Shown: positions 1-10,062, numbered from the stretch's first letter. The stretch: 64,000 nucleotides of DNA from Marinirhabdus sp963793275 (GCA_963793275.1 CAWBZL010000003.1:868001-932000); one strand, 5' to 3'. Numbers and translations: made by a program. The notes: a model not told the origin generated them from the letters alone.

Positions 1-214
1 GAACCCGGTGATACTAGTTTAGGTGCTGGAAAGCCTTGATATTTATTGCTCTAACTATTTAAATTCACTCGGCAACATCATTATTTGATATGCTGCGGTT
101 TGAAATTTGATAGTTTGTTTTTAGTTCAGCAATCAAAAATCCACAATCCACAATCGTTACTCTTAAATATAACAGAGCTAACGACCTCAAGGACAGCGTC
201 CTACCATATAACTG
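1..214. other. Left-edge intergenic stretch
   Basis: Bases 1-39 are open in plus frame 1 and end in TGA after twelve codons rich in Gly and Pro. They could be the C-terminal tail of a gene entering from the left, but this is too short to identify. The rest up to the dipeptidase stop is AT-rich and I see no gene, RNA or clear hairpin in it. Confidence 0.25.
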
Positions 215-826
215 CTACTCCTCACAAGGTAATGGCTCATTTAATGTTGGGAAACTCCAGTTTTTTCGGTAGCTGTAATGCCACCATTCAGTACGTACGG
301 TTCCAAATCCGAATTTTTGCATTCCTTCTCTCAAAAGCTTTCGATTGGCTAATATTTCGGCTGAAAAATTAAAATTATCGATATGGCTTTCCCTCCCGAA
401 GTAGTCGTAATCGCTTCCCATTTCCAGATAACAACCCTCCAGTGTGACCAGGGTAATATCTACAGCAGCACCTTTATTGTGTATGCTTCCGCGACCGTAG
501 GGATTGGCAACATAGGTAGCTCTTGGAACCTTGTCCCACATTTTTTTTTGCACATCCAGCGGACGGTAGCAGTCATATAATTTTATGCGATAGCCTTTTT
601 CGCAAAAGTACTGATTGGCTTTCAGAAGGGCATCTGCTACTTCGTCCTGAAGAAGACATTTGGAACAGTCGTATAATACTTCACCTATAAAATTATTGGG
701 TGTAGCGTAGCGTATTTCGTATTCAAATTCTGACGCAAAGTTTGCTATATCTACTAACTCCTGAGAATTTCCGGAGAAAGGAAGATTTAGAAATAGTACT
801 ATTTGTAATAAGCGAAACTTTTTCAT
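215..826 (-). CDS. VanX/DdpX-like D-Ala-D-Ala dipeptidase (M15D)
   Basis: Secreted zinc dipeptidase expected to hydrolyse D-Ala-D-Ala-type dipeptides. At 203 residues it has the usual length of the family. It begins with a signal peptide (about residues 1-21). The M15 zinc site is visible: His116 and Asp123 in the S-x-H-x-x-G-x-A-x-D motif, and Glu180/His183 in the EWWHY motif near the C-terminus. Arg88 in the YRP motif matches the substrate-binding arginine. No vanH, vanA or regulator genes lie nearby, so a role in periplasmic peptidoglycan turnover is more likely than glycopeptide resistance; that role is inferred. It is transcribed alone, divergently from the SDR gene. Confidence 0.88.
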   Translation of the reverse strand: MKKFRLLQIVLFLNLPFSGNSQELVDIANFASEFEYEIRYATPNNFIGEVLYDCSKCLLQDEVADALLKANQYFCEKGYRIKLYDCYRPLDVQKKMWDKVPRATYVANPYGRGSIHNKGAAVDITLVTLEGCYLEMGSDYDYFGRESHIDNFNFSAEILANRKLLREGMQKFGFGTVRTEWWHYSYRKNWSFPTLNEPLPCEE

Positions 827-927
827 TTTAAAGTACCTACAGAGCAGCTTTATTAATATTTTTAAAATTAAGGATTATTTAATACTTCCAAAAAATTTCA
901 AACTGTAACTTTACGAAAAAAGAAACG

Positions 928-1659
928 ATGCAAAATATACGAGGAAAAGTAGCCCTTATTACAGGGGGAACCAAAGGAATAGGATATGGAATAGCCGAAG
1001 CACTGCTAAAACAAGGTGTAAATGTAGCCATTACCAGCCGAAGCCAGGACGCCGCAGATAACGCAGCAAAGGAGCTAAATAGCGGTGGAAACGATAGTGC
1101 AACTGCTATGGGTATTGCTGCAGACGTACGCTCCTTTGAGAGCCAGCAACAAGCTGTAAAAGCAACACTTAATCAATTTGGAAAACTGGATGTAGTTATT
1201 GCTAATGCAGGTTTGGGACATTTTGGTAATATTGAAGACATGAGCATTAAGCACTGGAATGAGGTGATTGACACCAATTTAACGGGTGCTTTTTATAGCT
1301 TAAAGTCTTCAGTAGCAGCTTTAAAAGAAACAAAAGGGTATTATATTTCAATTTCAAGTCTGGCGGGAACCAATTTTTTTGAAGGGGGAACCGCTTATAA
1401 CGCCAGTAAATTTGGTGTCACGGGATTTACACAAGCAGCAATGCTGGATCTAAGAAAACACGAAATAAAAGTGAGCACGATAATGCCGGGGAGTGTTTCT
1501 ACGCATTTTAATGGTAATGAACCCAGTGAAGAAGGTGCCTGGAAAATACAGATTGAAGATATTGGTAAGTTAGTGGTGGATTTATTGCAAATGCATCCAA
1601 GAACACTCCCAAGTAAGATCGAAGTGCGTCCAAGCGTGCCACCAAGTGCAAAGAAATAA
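928..1659 (+). CDS. SDR family NAD(P)-dependent oxidoreductase
   Basis: Cytoplasmic short-chain dehydrogenase/reductase of 243 residues, a classical-SDR length. The cofactor motif TGGTKGIG is at residues 12-19, NAG at 93-95, the catalytic Ser at about 143, and Tyr157-x-x-x-Lys161 is intact. The substrate cannot be read from the sequence; 3-oxoacyl-ACP-reductase-like and sugar or steroid dehydrogenases all share these motifs. A TAACTTTA sequence at 906-913 is a near match to the Bacteroidota -7 box, so it probably has its own promoter. It converges with the pirin-like gene 13 bp downstream. Confidence 0.88.
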   Translation: MQNIRGKVALITGGTKGIGYGIAEALLKQGVNVAITSRSQDAADNAAKELNSGGNDSATAMGIAADVRSFESQQQAVKATLNQFGKLDVVIANAGLGHFGNIEDMSIKHWNEVIDTNLTGAFYSLKSSVAALKETKGYYISISSLAGTNFFEGGTAYNASKFGVTGFTQAAMLDLRKHEIKVSTIMPGSVSTHFNGNEPSEEGAWKIQIEDIGKLVVDLLQMHPRTLPSKIEVRPSVPPSAKK

Positions 1660-1672
1660 TGTACTAGTTTAT

Positions 1673-2374
1673 CTAAATTTCCAAAATCAAAAAAGAACTC
1701 TCTTCGCTCGTTTGCAGTGATAGATTCTTATTGCAATCCCATAAAAACAAGCTGTCCATTGGTTTTAGCACGTGAGTTTCATTAACTGTTGTAGTAGCAG
1801 TTATATTTAAAATAATTAATTTACTTCCTTTTTGAAACTGATAGTTTAACTGTTTTTCGGTAGTAAACTTTCCGTAATAAAGCAAAAATGGATCTTCAAC
1901 TTTTTTTTGTAATCCGTAATAGCTTGGACTTAAATTGAGTAGGGTTAAAGAATTTTCAGTATACGAATAATGTGTAAGTTGATTAAATGATATTTTATGT
2001 TCTTGGGAAGGTTGAAGTTCAATCACCAAACAACGAAACTTTTCCTTATCAGATTTATTGTATTCAAAATGCTCAGGTCCGGTGTTGGTTTCGTTCATAA
2101 ATACGACAGTTCCTTCATCCATAGTTATGGAACTCCCATCACTTCTTTTTTGTTCCATGGCTCCCGTAATGGGAAAAATTATCATAAAAACTCCATCGTG
2201 TTTATGCGGAAGAAAACCCATTCCAGGCTTTAAGACACATTCTTTTAAACTAAGAACAGTGTCAAATTCTTTTATTTCCAATTGATTTAAATCTGAATTA
2301 TAGCAGTGGTGTAATTCAGAGTATCCTAAGTCTTCTTTAAGACGTTTGGAGGATGTAACTAATTTTGATTCCAT
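1673..2374 (-). CDS. Pirin-like bicupin protein
   Basis: 233-residue protein with the layout of pirin/quercetinase-type bicupins. The N-terminal cupin carries a P-H-K-H-D metal-site-like motif near residue 57, a later conserved Gly/Glu turn (DEGTVVFMN) and a His in GPEHFEY. The C-terminal half looks like a second, degenerate beta barrel without obvious metal ligands. There is no signal peptide, so it is cytoplasmic. Some family members are quercetin 2,3-dioxygenases, but activity here is not established. It is monocistronic and converges with the SDR gene. Confidence 0.65.
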   Translation of the reverse strand: MESKLVTSSKRLKEDLGYSELHHCYNSDLNQLEIKEFDTVLSLKECVLKPGMGFLPHKHDGVFMIIFPITGAMEQKRSDGSSITMDEGTVVFMNETNTGPEHFEYNKSDKEKFRCLVIELQPSQEHKISFNQLTHYSYTENSLTLLNLSPSYYGLQKKVEDPFLLYYGKFTTEKQLNYQFQKGSKLIILNITATTTVNETHVLKPMDSLFLWDCNKNLSLQTSEESSFLILEI

Positions 2375-2526
2375 TCTGTTGAAATTAGATGTAACAATAA
2401 ATCTAATAACAGATTTTAAGAATCTTGAAAGATTCAGATGGGGAGAATCTGTTTATATACTCCAATATAGTAATTTTCTTACATAATTAAAAAAGTTAAG
2501 TAATTAATTTAAAAGTTCATTTTAAG

Positions 2527-4458
2527 TTAACGCTCCAGTATCAAAAAGTCCGACCTTCTATTTGTATTATGCTCCTGTTCCGTACATTTTACACCATTCA
2601 TACATTTATTCAATGGCTGTGTTTCACCATATCCAATGGCGCTAATAATCCTGTTTTTGCTTATTCCCTGAGTAAAAAGATACGCTTGCGTGGCTTTCGC
2701 TCGTTTATCTGATAGTTCCAGATTATAAGAATCAGATCCGCGTGAATCTGTATGGGCTTCAATTTTTATGATCATCTTGGGTAGATCTGTCATGACTTCA
2801 GCAACTGTACGCAATGCATTTTTCGCACTCTCTGTAATGTCCCATTTATCATAGTCAAAAAAGATAGGGTCTAATTTTATTTTTTCAATACCGTCATCAT
2901 CTTTCACGATGATATCTTCAATTTTATTGAGTCCAAAGTCTACTGGTTGTATAATTTCACCATCTTTTAGCGTTGTTGTGAGGGGTTTGCTCATTTCAAT
3001 AAAGCCTTCTTTGGAGGCAGTAATTTGAACACTTTTATTGCAGGGAATCTCAATTTCAAAACCTCCATTTGGATTGGTAGCAAGTGTTGTAGAATCTGCA
3101 TCTTCATAACTAATCGTGATAGTAGCATTCTCTAATTTCTCATTTGATTTTTTATCGAATACTGACCCTTTAATGAGTTGATTACACGTTAACGGCTCTC
3201 TGTAAAAATAATAGATATCATCGTCGCCTTTACCACCGTTCCGGTTGGAAGATAGATAACCGGTTTTGTGGTCTTCATTAAAAACTATGGCGAAATCATC
3301 GTACGAAGTATTGGCATTTTTTCCAAGATTCTTAGCTCTTGAAAAGGAGCTATCTTTTTCCGAAAATATAGATTCAAAGATGTCCAGACCACCAAAACCA
3401 ACGTGTCCGTCAGATGAAAAGTACAGAATATCCTCTATTAGAAACGGAAAAAAATCATTACCGCTGGTATTGATCTCGTCTCCGGCATTTTTCGGGTTTG
3501 AAATCATTCCGTCTTCATAAACTTTTGAATAATAAATGTCTGCTTCACCGTAACCTCCTGGCATATCAGAAACGAAAAATAAATACGTACCATCTTTACC
3601 AACAAAGGGATGACCTACTGAAAAATCGTTACTATTGAAGTAAAGAGGTTCTTTTGATTCAATTTTTCCGTCTATGAGTTTTCCTCGGTATAATTTGAAA
3701 TTGTTATTACTATCCTCATCCAGAATCATTTTGTTTCGTTTGGTATTGCTGGAAGTGAAATATACGGTATTGTCCTTTTCAGAAAAGGCAAATGTTGCAT
3801 CGTGAAATTCGGTTCCTGCGTCCTTTAAAAGTGTTTTTGGGGCACTTAAACTTCCGCTTTGAAGTGTATCGGAAACAAATAAACTTAAAAAAGGCTGCTC
3901 ATTCCAGGCATATAATTCTTTTGCATTTCCTGGTCTTGATGAAGAAAATGCTATTTTGTTCTGAAAAGGGACGGCTCCAAAATCTGAGTACTCCGTGTTA
4001 ATATCTAAATTTTTCAAGGTATACCTGGATGGTGTATCACTTTTTAAAATGGAATCGAATACTGCACGTTCCCGCAAGTACTTTTTTAATTCATCTTTAG
4101 AGCCATATTTTTCTAAGTATGACTTATAGACCCTATCAGCTTTATCGTATTCTTTCACGCTTCTTAGGCTTCTTACATACTTACTTAAATTAGGTTCCTG
4201 CAGGCCATTATTTAAATTATAGGCCTTTTCATAATATATGGACGCTTGTCTCATTTGAGCAATTAAATAATGTGAGTTTGCTGCGTCTAAATAAATTTTC
4301 GCATCTGTTACTGATTCTTTTTCTAAGAGATCATCATACATTTCAGCAGCTTTCTTATAAGCTTTAGAAGCGTAAAATTTCTCGGCTTTTTTCAAATTAT
4401 TTTGGCTTAATACTGAGCTTGTAATTGTTAGGCACAATAGTATATATAGGGTTTTCAT
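2527..4458 (-). CDS. OmpA-family protein with TPR, PD40 and OmpA domains (T9SS-associated)
   Basis: Outer-membrane/periplasmic protein of 643 residues. Order of parts: signal peptide (1-18), TPR-like helices (about 20-130), a WD40/PD40-type propeller (about 150-420), a carboxypeptidase-regulatory-like beta-sandwich (about 430-510), and an OmpA C-terminal peptidoglycan-binding domain (about 530-643) with the E-A-H-T-D-S-R-G and N-R-R-S-D motifs. Proteins of this build accompany PorP/SprF proteins and large surface adhesins in Bacteroidota and resemble PorE of the T9SS. It is third in the minus-strand operon, 12 bp after the PorP/SprF gene. Inference: it anchors the adhesin export or attachment complex to peptidoglycan. 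Confidence 0.87.
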   Translation of the reverse strand: MKTLYILLCLTITSSVLSQNNLKKAEKFYASKAYKKAAEMYDDLLEKESVTDAKIYLDAANSHYLIAQMRQASIYYEKAYNLNNGLQEPNLSKYVRSLRSVKEYDKADRVYKSYLEKYGSKDELKKYLRERAVFDSILKSDTPSRYTLKNLDINTEYSDFGAVPFQNKIAFSSSRPGNAKELYAWNEQPFLSLFVSDTLQSGSLSAPKTLLKDAGTEFHDATFAFSEKDNTVYFTSSNTKRNKMILDEDSNNNFKLYRGKLIDGKIESKEPLYFNSNDFSVGHPFVGKDGTYLFFVSDMPGGYGEADIYYSKVYEDGMISNPKNAGDEINTSGNDFFPFLIEDILYFSSDGHVGFGGLDIFESIFSEKDSSFSRAKNLGKNANTSYDDFAIVFNEDHKTGYLSSNRNGGKGDDDIYYFYREPLTCNQLIKGSVFDKKSNEKLENATITISYEDADSTTLATNPNGGFEIEIPCNKSVQITASKEGFIEMSKPLTTTLKDGEIIQPVDFGLNKIEDIIVKDDDGIEKIKLDPIFFDYDKWDITESAKNALRTVAEVMTDLPKMIIKIEAHTDSRGSDSYNLELSDKRAKATQAYLFTQGISKNRIISAIGYGETQPLNKCMNGVKCTEQEHNTNRRSDFLILER

Positions 4459-4470
4459 AAGAGTACGGTT

Positions 4471-5400
4471 TTAAAAAAATCTGGGAGAGTTTATTCGTTT
4501 ACTTTTTTGAGGAATGGTATATCTCAAGACAATCTCGTGTGTACCATTATTGTAGTTGGAAAGATCTGTAAGCGTATAATCGAATGAATACCCAACAAAC
4601 AAACCATCCAAAACTGTTATTCCTGTAAGACCACTTAGGGCATCATCATATCTATAGGCGGCGCCCAGGGTAAAGCGATCGTAGAGTAAAAAGTTTGCTG
4701 AAACATCTACTACAATTGGAAATCCGGATAAATATTTGGTGAGCAATGCTGGTTTGAATTTGAGTTGTGGATTGAGTTCAAAAACATAACCAGCTATAAC
4801 GAAAAACTGAATTTCCTCTTCCGCAACTGCCTGCTCCACATCATCGTAGAACTTGTTCGTGATAAAGTCCGGAACCGATAGCCCGAAGTACCAGTTTTCT
4901 GAATACATATATCCTCCGGCTCCTATGGTTGGCGTAAGCCTATCCTCAATGTTCATGTTTAATGGATCATCGGGGTTTTGAAAGGAACCTTTGGAAAAAT
5001 CTACGTTAAATATTTTAAATCCTCCTTTAACACCTAAGGCCAATTTTATGGTGGAGCTTACCTGTAGTGTGTACGAAAAATTTCCATCTACGAAGAACTG
5101 ACTGGCTGGTCCTAACTTATCGCTTTCAACATTTAGACCCAGTCCTATTTTATCACCACTAACAGGGCTGTGAATGCCTAAGTTTTGAGTTTTTGGAGCT
5201 CCATCCAGCCCAACCCATTGCGATCTGTACGTTCCAACAATATCTAAAGTTCCCAGTGAACCAGCGTATCCCGGATTTACACTCATGGTATTATACATAT
5301 ACTGAGTGTATTGAGGACTATTTTGTGCAGTTGATGTGCAGTATACATATACTGCTATAATAAGGCAAATTAACAATTTGCGTTGATATGAATTTTTCAT
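4471..5400 (-). CDS. PorP/SprF family T9SS membrane protein
   Basis: 309-residue outer-membrane beta-barrel protein of the PorP/SprF family. It has a signal peptide (about 1-25), then the characteristic start of the mature protein with S-P-Q-Y-T-Q-Y-M and N-P-G-Y-A-G-S (residues 28-47), followed by alternating beta-strand segments to the C-terminus. In Flavobacterium johnsoniae SprF is needed for export of the adhesin SprB, and paralogues sit next to their own adhesins. The gene lies 45 bp downstream of the giant adhesin gene and 12 bp upstream of the OmpA-family gene, which fits a dedicated partner for that adhesin (inferred). Confidence 0.92.
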   Translation of the reverse strand: MKNSYQRKLLICLIIAVYVYCTSTAQNSPQYTQYMYNTMSVNPGYAGSLGTLDIVGTYRSQWVGLDGAPKTQNLGIHSPVSGDKIGLGLNVESDKLGPASQFFVDGNFSYTLQVSSTIKLALGVKGGFKIFNVDFSKGSFQNPDDPLNMNIEDRLTPTIGAGGYMYSENWYFGLSVPDFITNKFYDDVEQAVAEEEIQFFVIAGYVFELNPQLKFKPALLTKYLSGFPIVVDVSANFLLYDRFTLGAAYRYDDALSGLTGITVLDGLFVGYSFDYTLTDLSNYNNGTHEIVLRYTIPQKSKRINSPRFF

Positions 5401-5445
5401 AATAAATGTTTTGTGATGAATGATTTTTTGAAAAAATTGCGATAG

Positions 5446-8400
5446 TTATTTTAAGAGAAATAACCAACCCGTCATAGGGTCACTACCATCACTATATGTG
5501 AATACATAATAATATGTTTCTGAAGGTAATATTTTACCGCTGTTGTCTACGCCGCTTACATTTGCCACTCCATTCCAGGTATTGTTGTAGCCTCGTTTCG
5601 CATATACTAAACTTCCATATCTGTTGAATACTTTCAGTTCGTTTTTTGGATAATTTTCAATACAAGAAATAACAAAGTGGTCGTTAATACCATCATCGTT
5701 TGGGGTGAATTCGTTATAAACAAATAGGCAAATAGGATCTACAGAAGTTTCTGCACTATTATTATCGGCGTTAGCATCTGTTGGTGTTGACGCTTCAATA
5801 CTAGCAATATTTAAATAATCCCCTTGTCCTAAAACTTCAGCAACTATGCGTAATTCACCTGTTTCATTAGCGGGAAGTAAATCTATGAACCATTCTCCGG
5901 TAGTGGGATTGTAAGTACCCATTGAAGTGGACGAACTTGTCATTGTATAGCCACTTGGCATATTTTCGCTAACCATCACATTCGTGAAATCATTTGGACC
6001 ACTATTAGACACTGTGATTAGAAATGTTACTTGTTGACCAACCGCAGGATTTGGCTCGTCTACAGTTTTAGTTATTTCAATATCGGCACAAACAGTTACG
6101 ATTTCTTCAAAAATGGTAGCCTCTTGAGATCCACAAGAATTTATGCTATCATAAGAAACACTTACCGTAGTATTCTCTAAAGAATCCCAAAGAATTGAAA
6201 TAAAATTGTCTTGAGAAGTTCCTCCGTCATTTACAATTCCTCCTGTGACATTCCAAATGTAATTTTCATTTCCAGGTTCTGTGGTATAAGATATTTCTGT
6301 GTTCAAGCAAATTTCTCCATTGCTATTTGATGAAATAGTTGGAGAAGAAGTGTCTTCAATAAGTACCTCCACTTCCAAACGGGTTGAACTCTCACAGCCA
6401 TTAGCACCTGTTGCAGCGGCGTAATAGGTGAGTCCGTTCACCAAAGGATCTGTGGGATCGTATGGGTTTCCGTCCACTGCTGCATCGTACCAGGTAATAT
6501 TGGTTTCGTTTACATCCAGGTCTGCTACGGTAGGAGTATTCACCACACAGAAGGACTGCGTAGTAGCGCTGGTAGTTGGCGTAGGTGTATCTTCAATAAG
6601 TACCTCCACTTCCAAACGGGTTGAACTTTCACAACCATTGGCACCAGTTGCAGCGGCGTAATAAGTAAGTCCGTTCACCAAAGGATCGGTGGGATCGTAT
6701 GGGTTTCCGTCCACTGCTGCATCGTACCAGGTAATATTGGGTTCGTTCACATCCAGGTCTGCTACGGTAGGAGCATTCACCACACAGAAGGACTGCGTAG
6801 TAGCGCTGGTAGTTGGCGTAGGTGTATCTTCAATAAGTACCTCCACTTCCAAACGGGTTGAACTTTCACAACCATTGGCACCAGTTGCAGCGGCGTAATA
6901 GATAAGTCCGTTCACCAAAGGATCTGTGGGATCGTATGGGTTTCCGTCCACTGCTGCATCGTACCAGGTAATATTGGTTTCGTTTACATCCAGATCTGCT
7001 ACGGTAGGAGTATTTACCACACAGAAGGACTGCGTAGTAGCGCTGGTAGTTGGCGTAGGTGTATCTTCAATAAGTACCTCTACTTCCAAACGGGTTGAAC
7101 TTTCACAACCATTGGCACCAGTTGCAGCGGCGTAATAGGTGAGTCCGTTCACCAAAGGATCTGTGGGATCGTACGGGTTTCCGTCCACTGCTGCATCGTA
7201 CCAGGTAATATTGGGTTCGTTCACATCCAGGTCTGCTACGGTAGGAGCATTCACCACACAGAAGGACTGCGTAGTAGCGCTGGTAGTTGGCGTAGGTGTA
7301 TCTTCAATGATTACCTCTACTTCCAAACGGGTTGAACTTTCACAACCATTGGCACCAGTTGCAGCGGCGTAATAAGTAAGTCCGTTCACCAAAGGATCTG
7401 TAGGATCGTACGGGTTTCCGTCCACTGCTGCATCGTACCAGGTAATATTGGGTTCGTTTACATCCAGGTCTGCTACGGTAGGAGTATTCACCACACAGAA
7501 AGACTGCGTAGTAGCGCTGGTAGTTGGCGTAGGTGTATCTTCAATAAGTACCTCTACTTCCAAACGGGTTGAACTTTCACAACCATTGGCACCAGTTGCA
7601 GCGGCGTAATAGATAAGTCCGTTCACCAAAGGATCTGTGGGATCGTATGGGTTTCCGTCCACTGCTGCATCGTACCAGGTAATATTGGGTTCGTTCACAT
7701 CCAGGTCTGCTACGGTAGGAGTATTTACCACACAGAAGGACTGCGTAGTAGCGCTGGTAGTTGGCGTAGGTGTATCTTCAATAAGTACCTCCACTTCCAA
7801 ACGGGTTGAACTTTCACAACCATTGGCACCAGTTGCAGCGGCGTAATAGGTGAGTCCGTTCACCAAAGGATCTGTGGGATCGTATGGGTTTCCGTCCACT
7901 GCTGCATCGTACCAGGTAATATTGGTTTCGTTTACATCCAGATCTGCTACGGTAGGAGTATTTACCACACAGAAGGACTGCGTAGTAGCGCTGGTAGTTG
8001 GCGTAGGTGTATCTTCAATAAGTACCTCCACTTCCAAACGGGTTGAACTTTCACAACCATTGACACCTGTTGCAGCGGCGTAATAAGTAAGTCCGTTCAC
8101 CAAAGGATCTGTGGGATCGTATGGGTTTCCGTCCACTGCTGCATCGTACCAGGTAATATTGGGTTCGTTCACATCCAGATCTGCTACGGTAGGAGCATTC
8201 ACCACACAGAAGGACTGCGTAGTAGCGCTGGTAGTTGGCGTAGGTGTATCTTCAATAAGTACCTCCACTTCCAAACGGGTTGAACTCTCACAACCATTGA
8301 CACCTGTTGCAGCGGCGTAATAAGTAAGTCCGTTCACCAAAGGATCTGTAGGATCGTACGGGTTTCCGTCCACTGCTGCATCGTACCAGGTAATATTGGG

Positions 8401-10062
8401 TTCGTTCACATCCAGGTCTGCTACGGTAGGAGTATTTACCACACAGAAGGACTGCGTAGTAGCGCTGGTAGTTGGCGTAGGTGTATCTTCAATAAGTACC
8501 TCCACTTCCAAACGGGTTGAACTTTCACAACCATTGGCACCAGTTGCAGCGGCGTAATAAGTAAGTCCGTTCACCAAAGGATCTGTGGGATCGTACGGGT
8601 TTCCGTCCACTGCTGCATCGTACCAGGTAATATTGGGTTCGTTTACATCCAGATCTGCTACGGTAGGAGCATTCACCACACAGAAGGACTGCGTAGCAGC
8701 GCTGGTAGTTGGTGTAGGTGTATCTTCAATAAGTACCTCCACTTCCAAACGGGTTGAACTTTCACAACCATCTACTATTTGTGAAGCATAATAGGTAAGG
8801 CCGTTCGTCAAAGAATCGGCGGGATCATAGGCATTTCCTCCAGTAGGCTGGTCGTACCAAACTACATTTACCTCATTCGTTTGTAGGTCTGAGATTACTG
8901 GATCCTCAACCAGACAGAAAGACTGTATTGTTTCGTTTGTTGTAGGAGCATCTGTACCCACAATAGTTACTCCATAAAAATCTAAAGATTGGAGAAGGCT
9001 TACATCTATTAAGGAAGTGATACTCACACTTACCCTGTCAAAAGAGACTCCTGGAGAAAATGGAACAGACGCTCTCTCCCCATTCTGCAAAAGTGTAAGT
9101 AATTCCAACGTTATTACGCTATTAAAATTCTCTTCAAATACGTTTAAAGTACCTTCATAAGCTGTGACTTTGACGTTATTTAAAATACCAACATCTATGA
9201 GAAGGGGGTCAATTTTCAGATCTACTGTAAATTCGTCGTCAGGGGTATATACATTTGGAAAATAAACATTTTGTCTCATTGTTCCTACTACATTAACTAA
9301 CCCCATACTAATTTCGGAAAACGTTGAATCGTCGTTATCGATTGCGAATTCCGGATTGTTAACATTTGCTCCCAGATTAAGGATTGAAACTGAAATGCCA
9401 TCTCCATCATAATCTGTGAATAAAGGATCTGTTGCACACTGATTTTCAGTAAAATAAAAAGCACTATATATATTCATACTGTTAGAATCACCAAATAAAA
9501 GTGCACTGGTTACATCTTGAATATATATTCTATTGTAAGACTGCTCCGGCGTAACGGCTATATAGAATTGCCCATCTGAACCTGTGACTAAGCGAAACGC
9601 AAAATCTGAAGGTGCTGTTAATGTGCTGTTTGAAAGTACGGTAGTAGTATTGTTCCTCGCCTCAATCCTGAAATAATGATTCCCAAAAATAACTGTACCG
9701 GCAATATCTGCAAGCAACCCTCCTACGGAACCACCCAATAAATAATTTAGAAGATCTTCATCAAAATCAATTTTCACATACGTTGTGGTATTTGCTGGTA
9801 TTGTGTTTGCAAACTCTAATTCAAGTTCTCCAGTAAAAGGAGGGTCTATGATAACCGTGCCGCCATACGAATTTAGTACCGCAACCTCTGGGGTGTCGCC
9901 CACAGCGTTTGTTGGGTTTGTGACATTATTGCTGGAAATAACGCTACTTGCGAAAACCTGATTTTGAGAAATAGATGTATTCACAAGGGTCAAATAAAAA
10001 CAGAATACCAGAATGTATGCTATTTTCTTAAGAGGTAGGGTAGGATAGAATTCAAGGTTCAT
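5446..10062 (-). CDS. Giant repeat adhesin, T9SS type B substrate
   Basis: 1538-residue secreted surface protein. It has a signal peptide (about 1-33), a non-repetitive N-terminal region of about 340 residues, one diverged plus ten nearly identical 79-residue Ig-like (Ig_7-type) repeats, a further Ig/PKD-like segment, a DUF11 domain (about 1330-1440), and a gliding-motility-associated (CHU_C) C-terminal domain of about 90 residues with the F-T-P-N-D-D-G-I-N-D motif. That C-terminal domain is the type B T9SS sorting signal. Each repeat carries two Cys that may form a disulfide. It is the first gene of the operon adhesin-PorP-OmpA. Likely roles are cell-surface adhesion, gliding or biofilm; none is proven. 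Confidence 0.93.
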   Translation of the reverse strand: MNLEFYPTLPLKKIAYILVFCFYLTLVNTSISQNQVFASSVISSNNVTNPTNAVGDTPEVAVLNSYGGTVIIDPPFTGELELEFANTIPANTTTYVKIDFDEDLLNYLLGGSVGGLLADIAGTVIFGNHYFRIEARNNTTTVLSNSTLTAPSDFAFRLVTGSDGQFYIAVTPEQSYNRIYIQDVTSALLFGDSNSMNIYSAFYFTENQCATDPLFTDYDGDGISVSILNLGANVNNPEFAIDNDDSTFSEISMGLVNVVGTMRQNVYFPNVYTPDDEFTVDLKIDPLLIDVGILNNVKVTAYEGTLNVFEENFNSVITLELLTLLQNGERASVPFSPGVSFDRVSVSITSLIDVSLLQSLDFYGVTIVGTDAPTTNETIQSFCLVEDPVISDLQTNEVNVVWYDQPTGGNAYDPADSLTNGLTYYASQIVDGCESSTRLEVEVLIEDTPTPTTSAATQSFCVVNAPTVADLDVNEPNITWYDAAVDGNPYDPTDPLVNGLTYYAAATGANGCESSTRLEVEVLIEDTPTPTTSATTQSFCVVNTPTVADLDVNEPNITWYDAAVDGNPYDPTDPLVNGLTYYAAATGVNGCESSTRLEVEVLIEDTPTPTTSATTQSFCVVNAPTVADLDVNEPNITWYDAAVDGNPYDPTDPLVNGLTYYAAATGVNGCESSTRLEVEVLIEDTPTPTTSATTQSFCVVNTPTVADLDVNETNITWYDAAVDGNPYDPTDPLVNGLTYYAAATGANGCESSTRLEVEVLIEDTPTPTTSATTQSFCVVNTPTVADLDVNEPNITWYDAAVDGNPYDPTDPLVNGLIYYAAATGANGCESSTRLEVEVLIEDTPTPTTSATTQSFCVVNTPTVADLDVNEPNITWYDAAVDGNPYDPTDPLVNGLTYYAAATGANGCESSTRLEVEVIIEDTPTPTTSATTQSFCVVNAPTVADLDVNEPNITWYDAAVDGNPYDPTDPLVNGLTYYAAATGANGCESSTRLEVEVLIEDTPTPTTSATTQSFCVVNTPTVADLDVNETNITWYDAAVDGNPYDPTDPLVNGLIYYAAATGANGCESSTRLEVEVLIEDTPTPTTSATTQSFCVVNAPTVADLDVNEPNITWYDAAVDGNPYDPTDPLVNGLTYYAAATGANGCESSTRLEVEVLIEDTPTPTTSATTQSFCVVNTPTVADLDVNETNITWYDAAVDGNPYDPTDPLVNGLTYYAAATGANGCESSTRLEVEVLIEDTSSPTISSNSNGEICLNTEISYTTEPGNENYIWNVTGGIVNDGGTSQDNFISILWDSLENTTVSVSYDSINSCGSQEATIFEEIVTVCADIEITKTVDEPNPAVGQQVTFLITVSNSGPNDFTNVMVSENMPSGYTMTSSSTSMGTYNPTTGEWFIDLLPANETGELRIVAEVLGQGDYLNIASIEASTPTDANADNNSAETSVDPICLFVYNEFTPNDDGINDHFVISCIENYPKNELKVFNRYGSLVYAKRGYNNTWNGVANVSGVDNSGKILPSETYYYVFTYSDGSDPMTGWLFLLK
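6361..8730. repeat. Ten tandem 237-bp repeats inside the adhesin gene
   Basis: The same sequence recurs every 237 bp exactly (79 codons), ten times in phase, between 6361 and 8730. An eleventh, clearly diverged copy follows at about 8731-8960, which encodes the N-terminal side. Copies differ at only a few positions that recur in several copies, such as Ala/Thr in N-A/T-P-T-V, Pro/Thr in N-E-P/T-N, Thr/Ile in G-L-T/I-Y-Y and Ala/Val in G-A/V-N-G. That mosaic suggests recent duplication and gene conversion. Confidence 0.95.

Noticed and set aside
85..372. Plus-strand open frame at the left edge
   Set aside because: It overlaps the well-supported dipeptidase gene on the other strand and has no protein-like composition.
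215..826. Vancomycin resistance because of the VanX-like enzyme
   Set aside because: No vanH, vanA-type ligase or VanRS genes are present, and housekeeping relatives are common in Bacteroidota.
6361..8730. Possible CRISPR array
   Set aside because: The unit is 237 bp, contiguous and coding, with no spacers and no cas genes nearby.
6428..8791. Series of similar plus-strand open frames of 68-77 codons across the adhesin
   Set aside because: They are antisense shadows that recur because the 237-bp repeat is a multiple of three; they have no signals of their own and the minus-strand gene explains the region.
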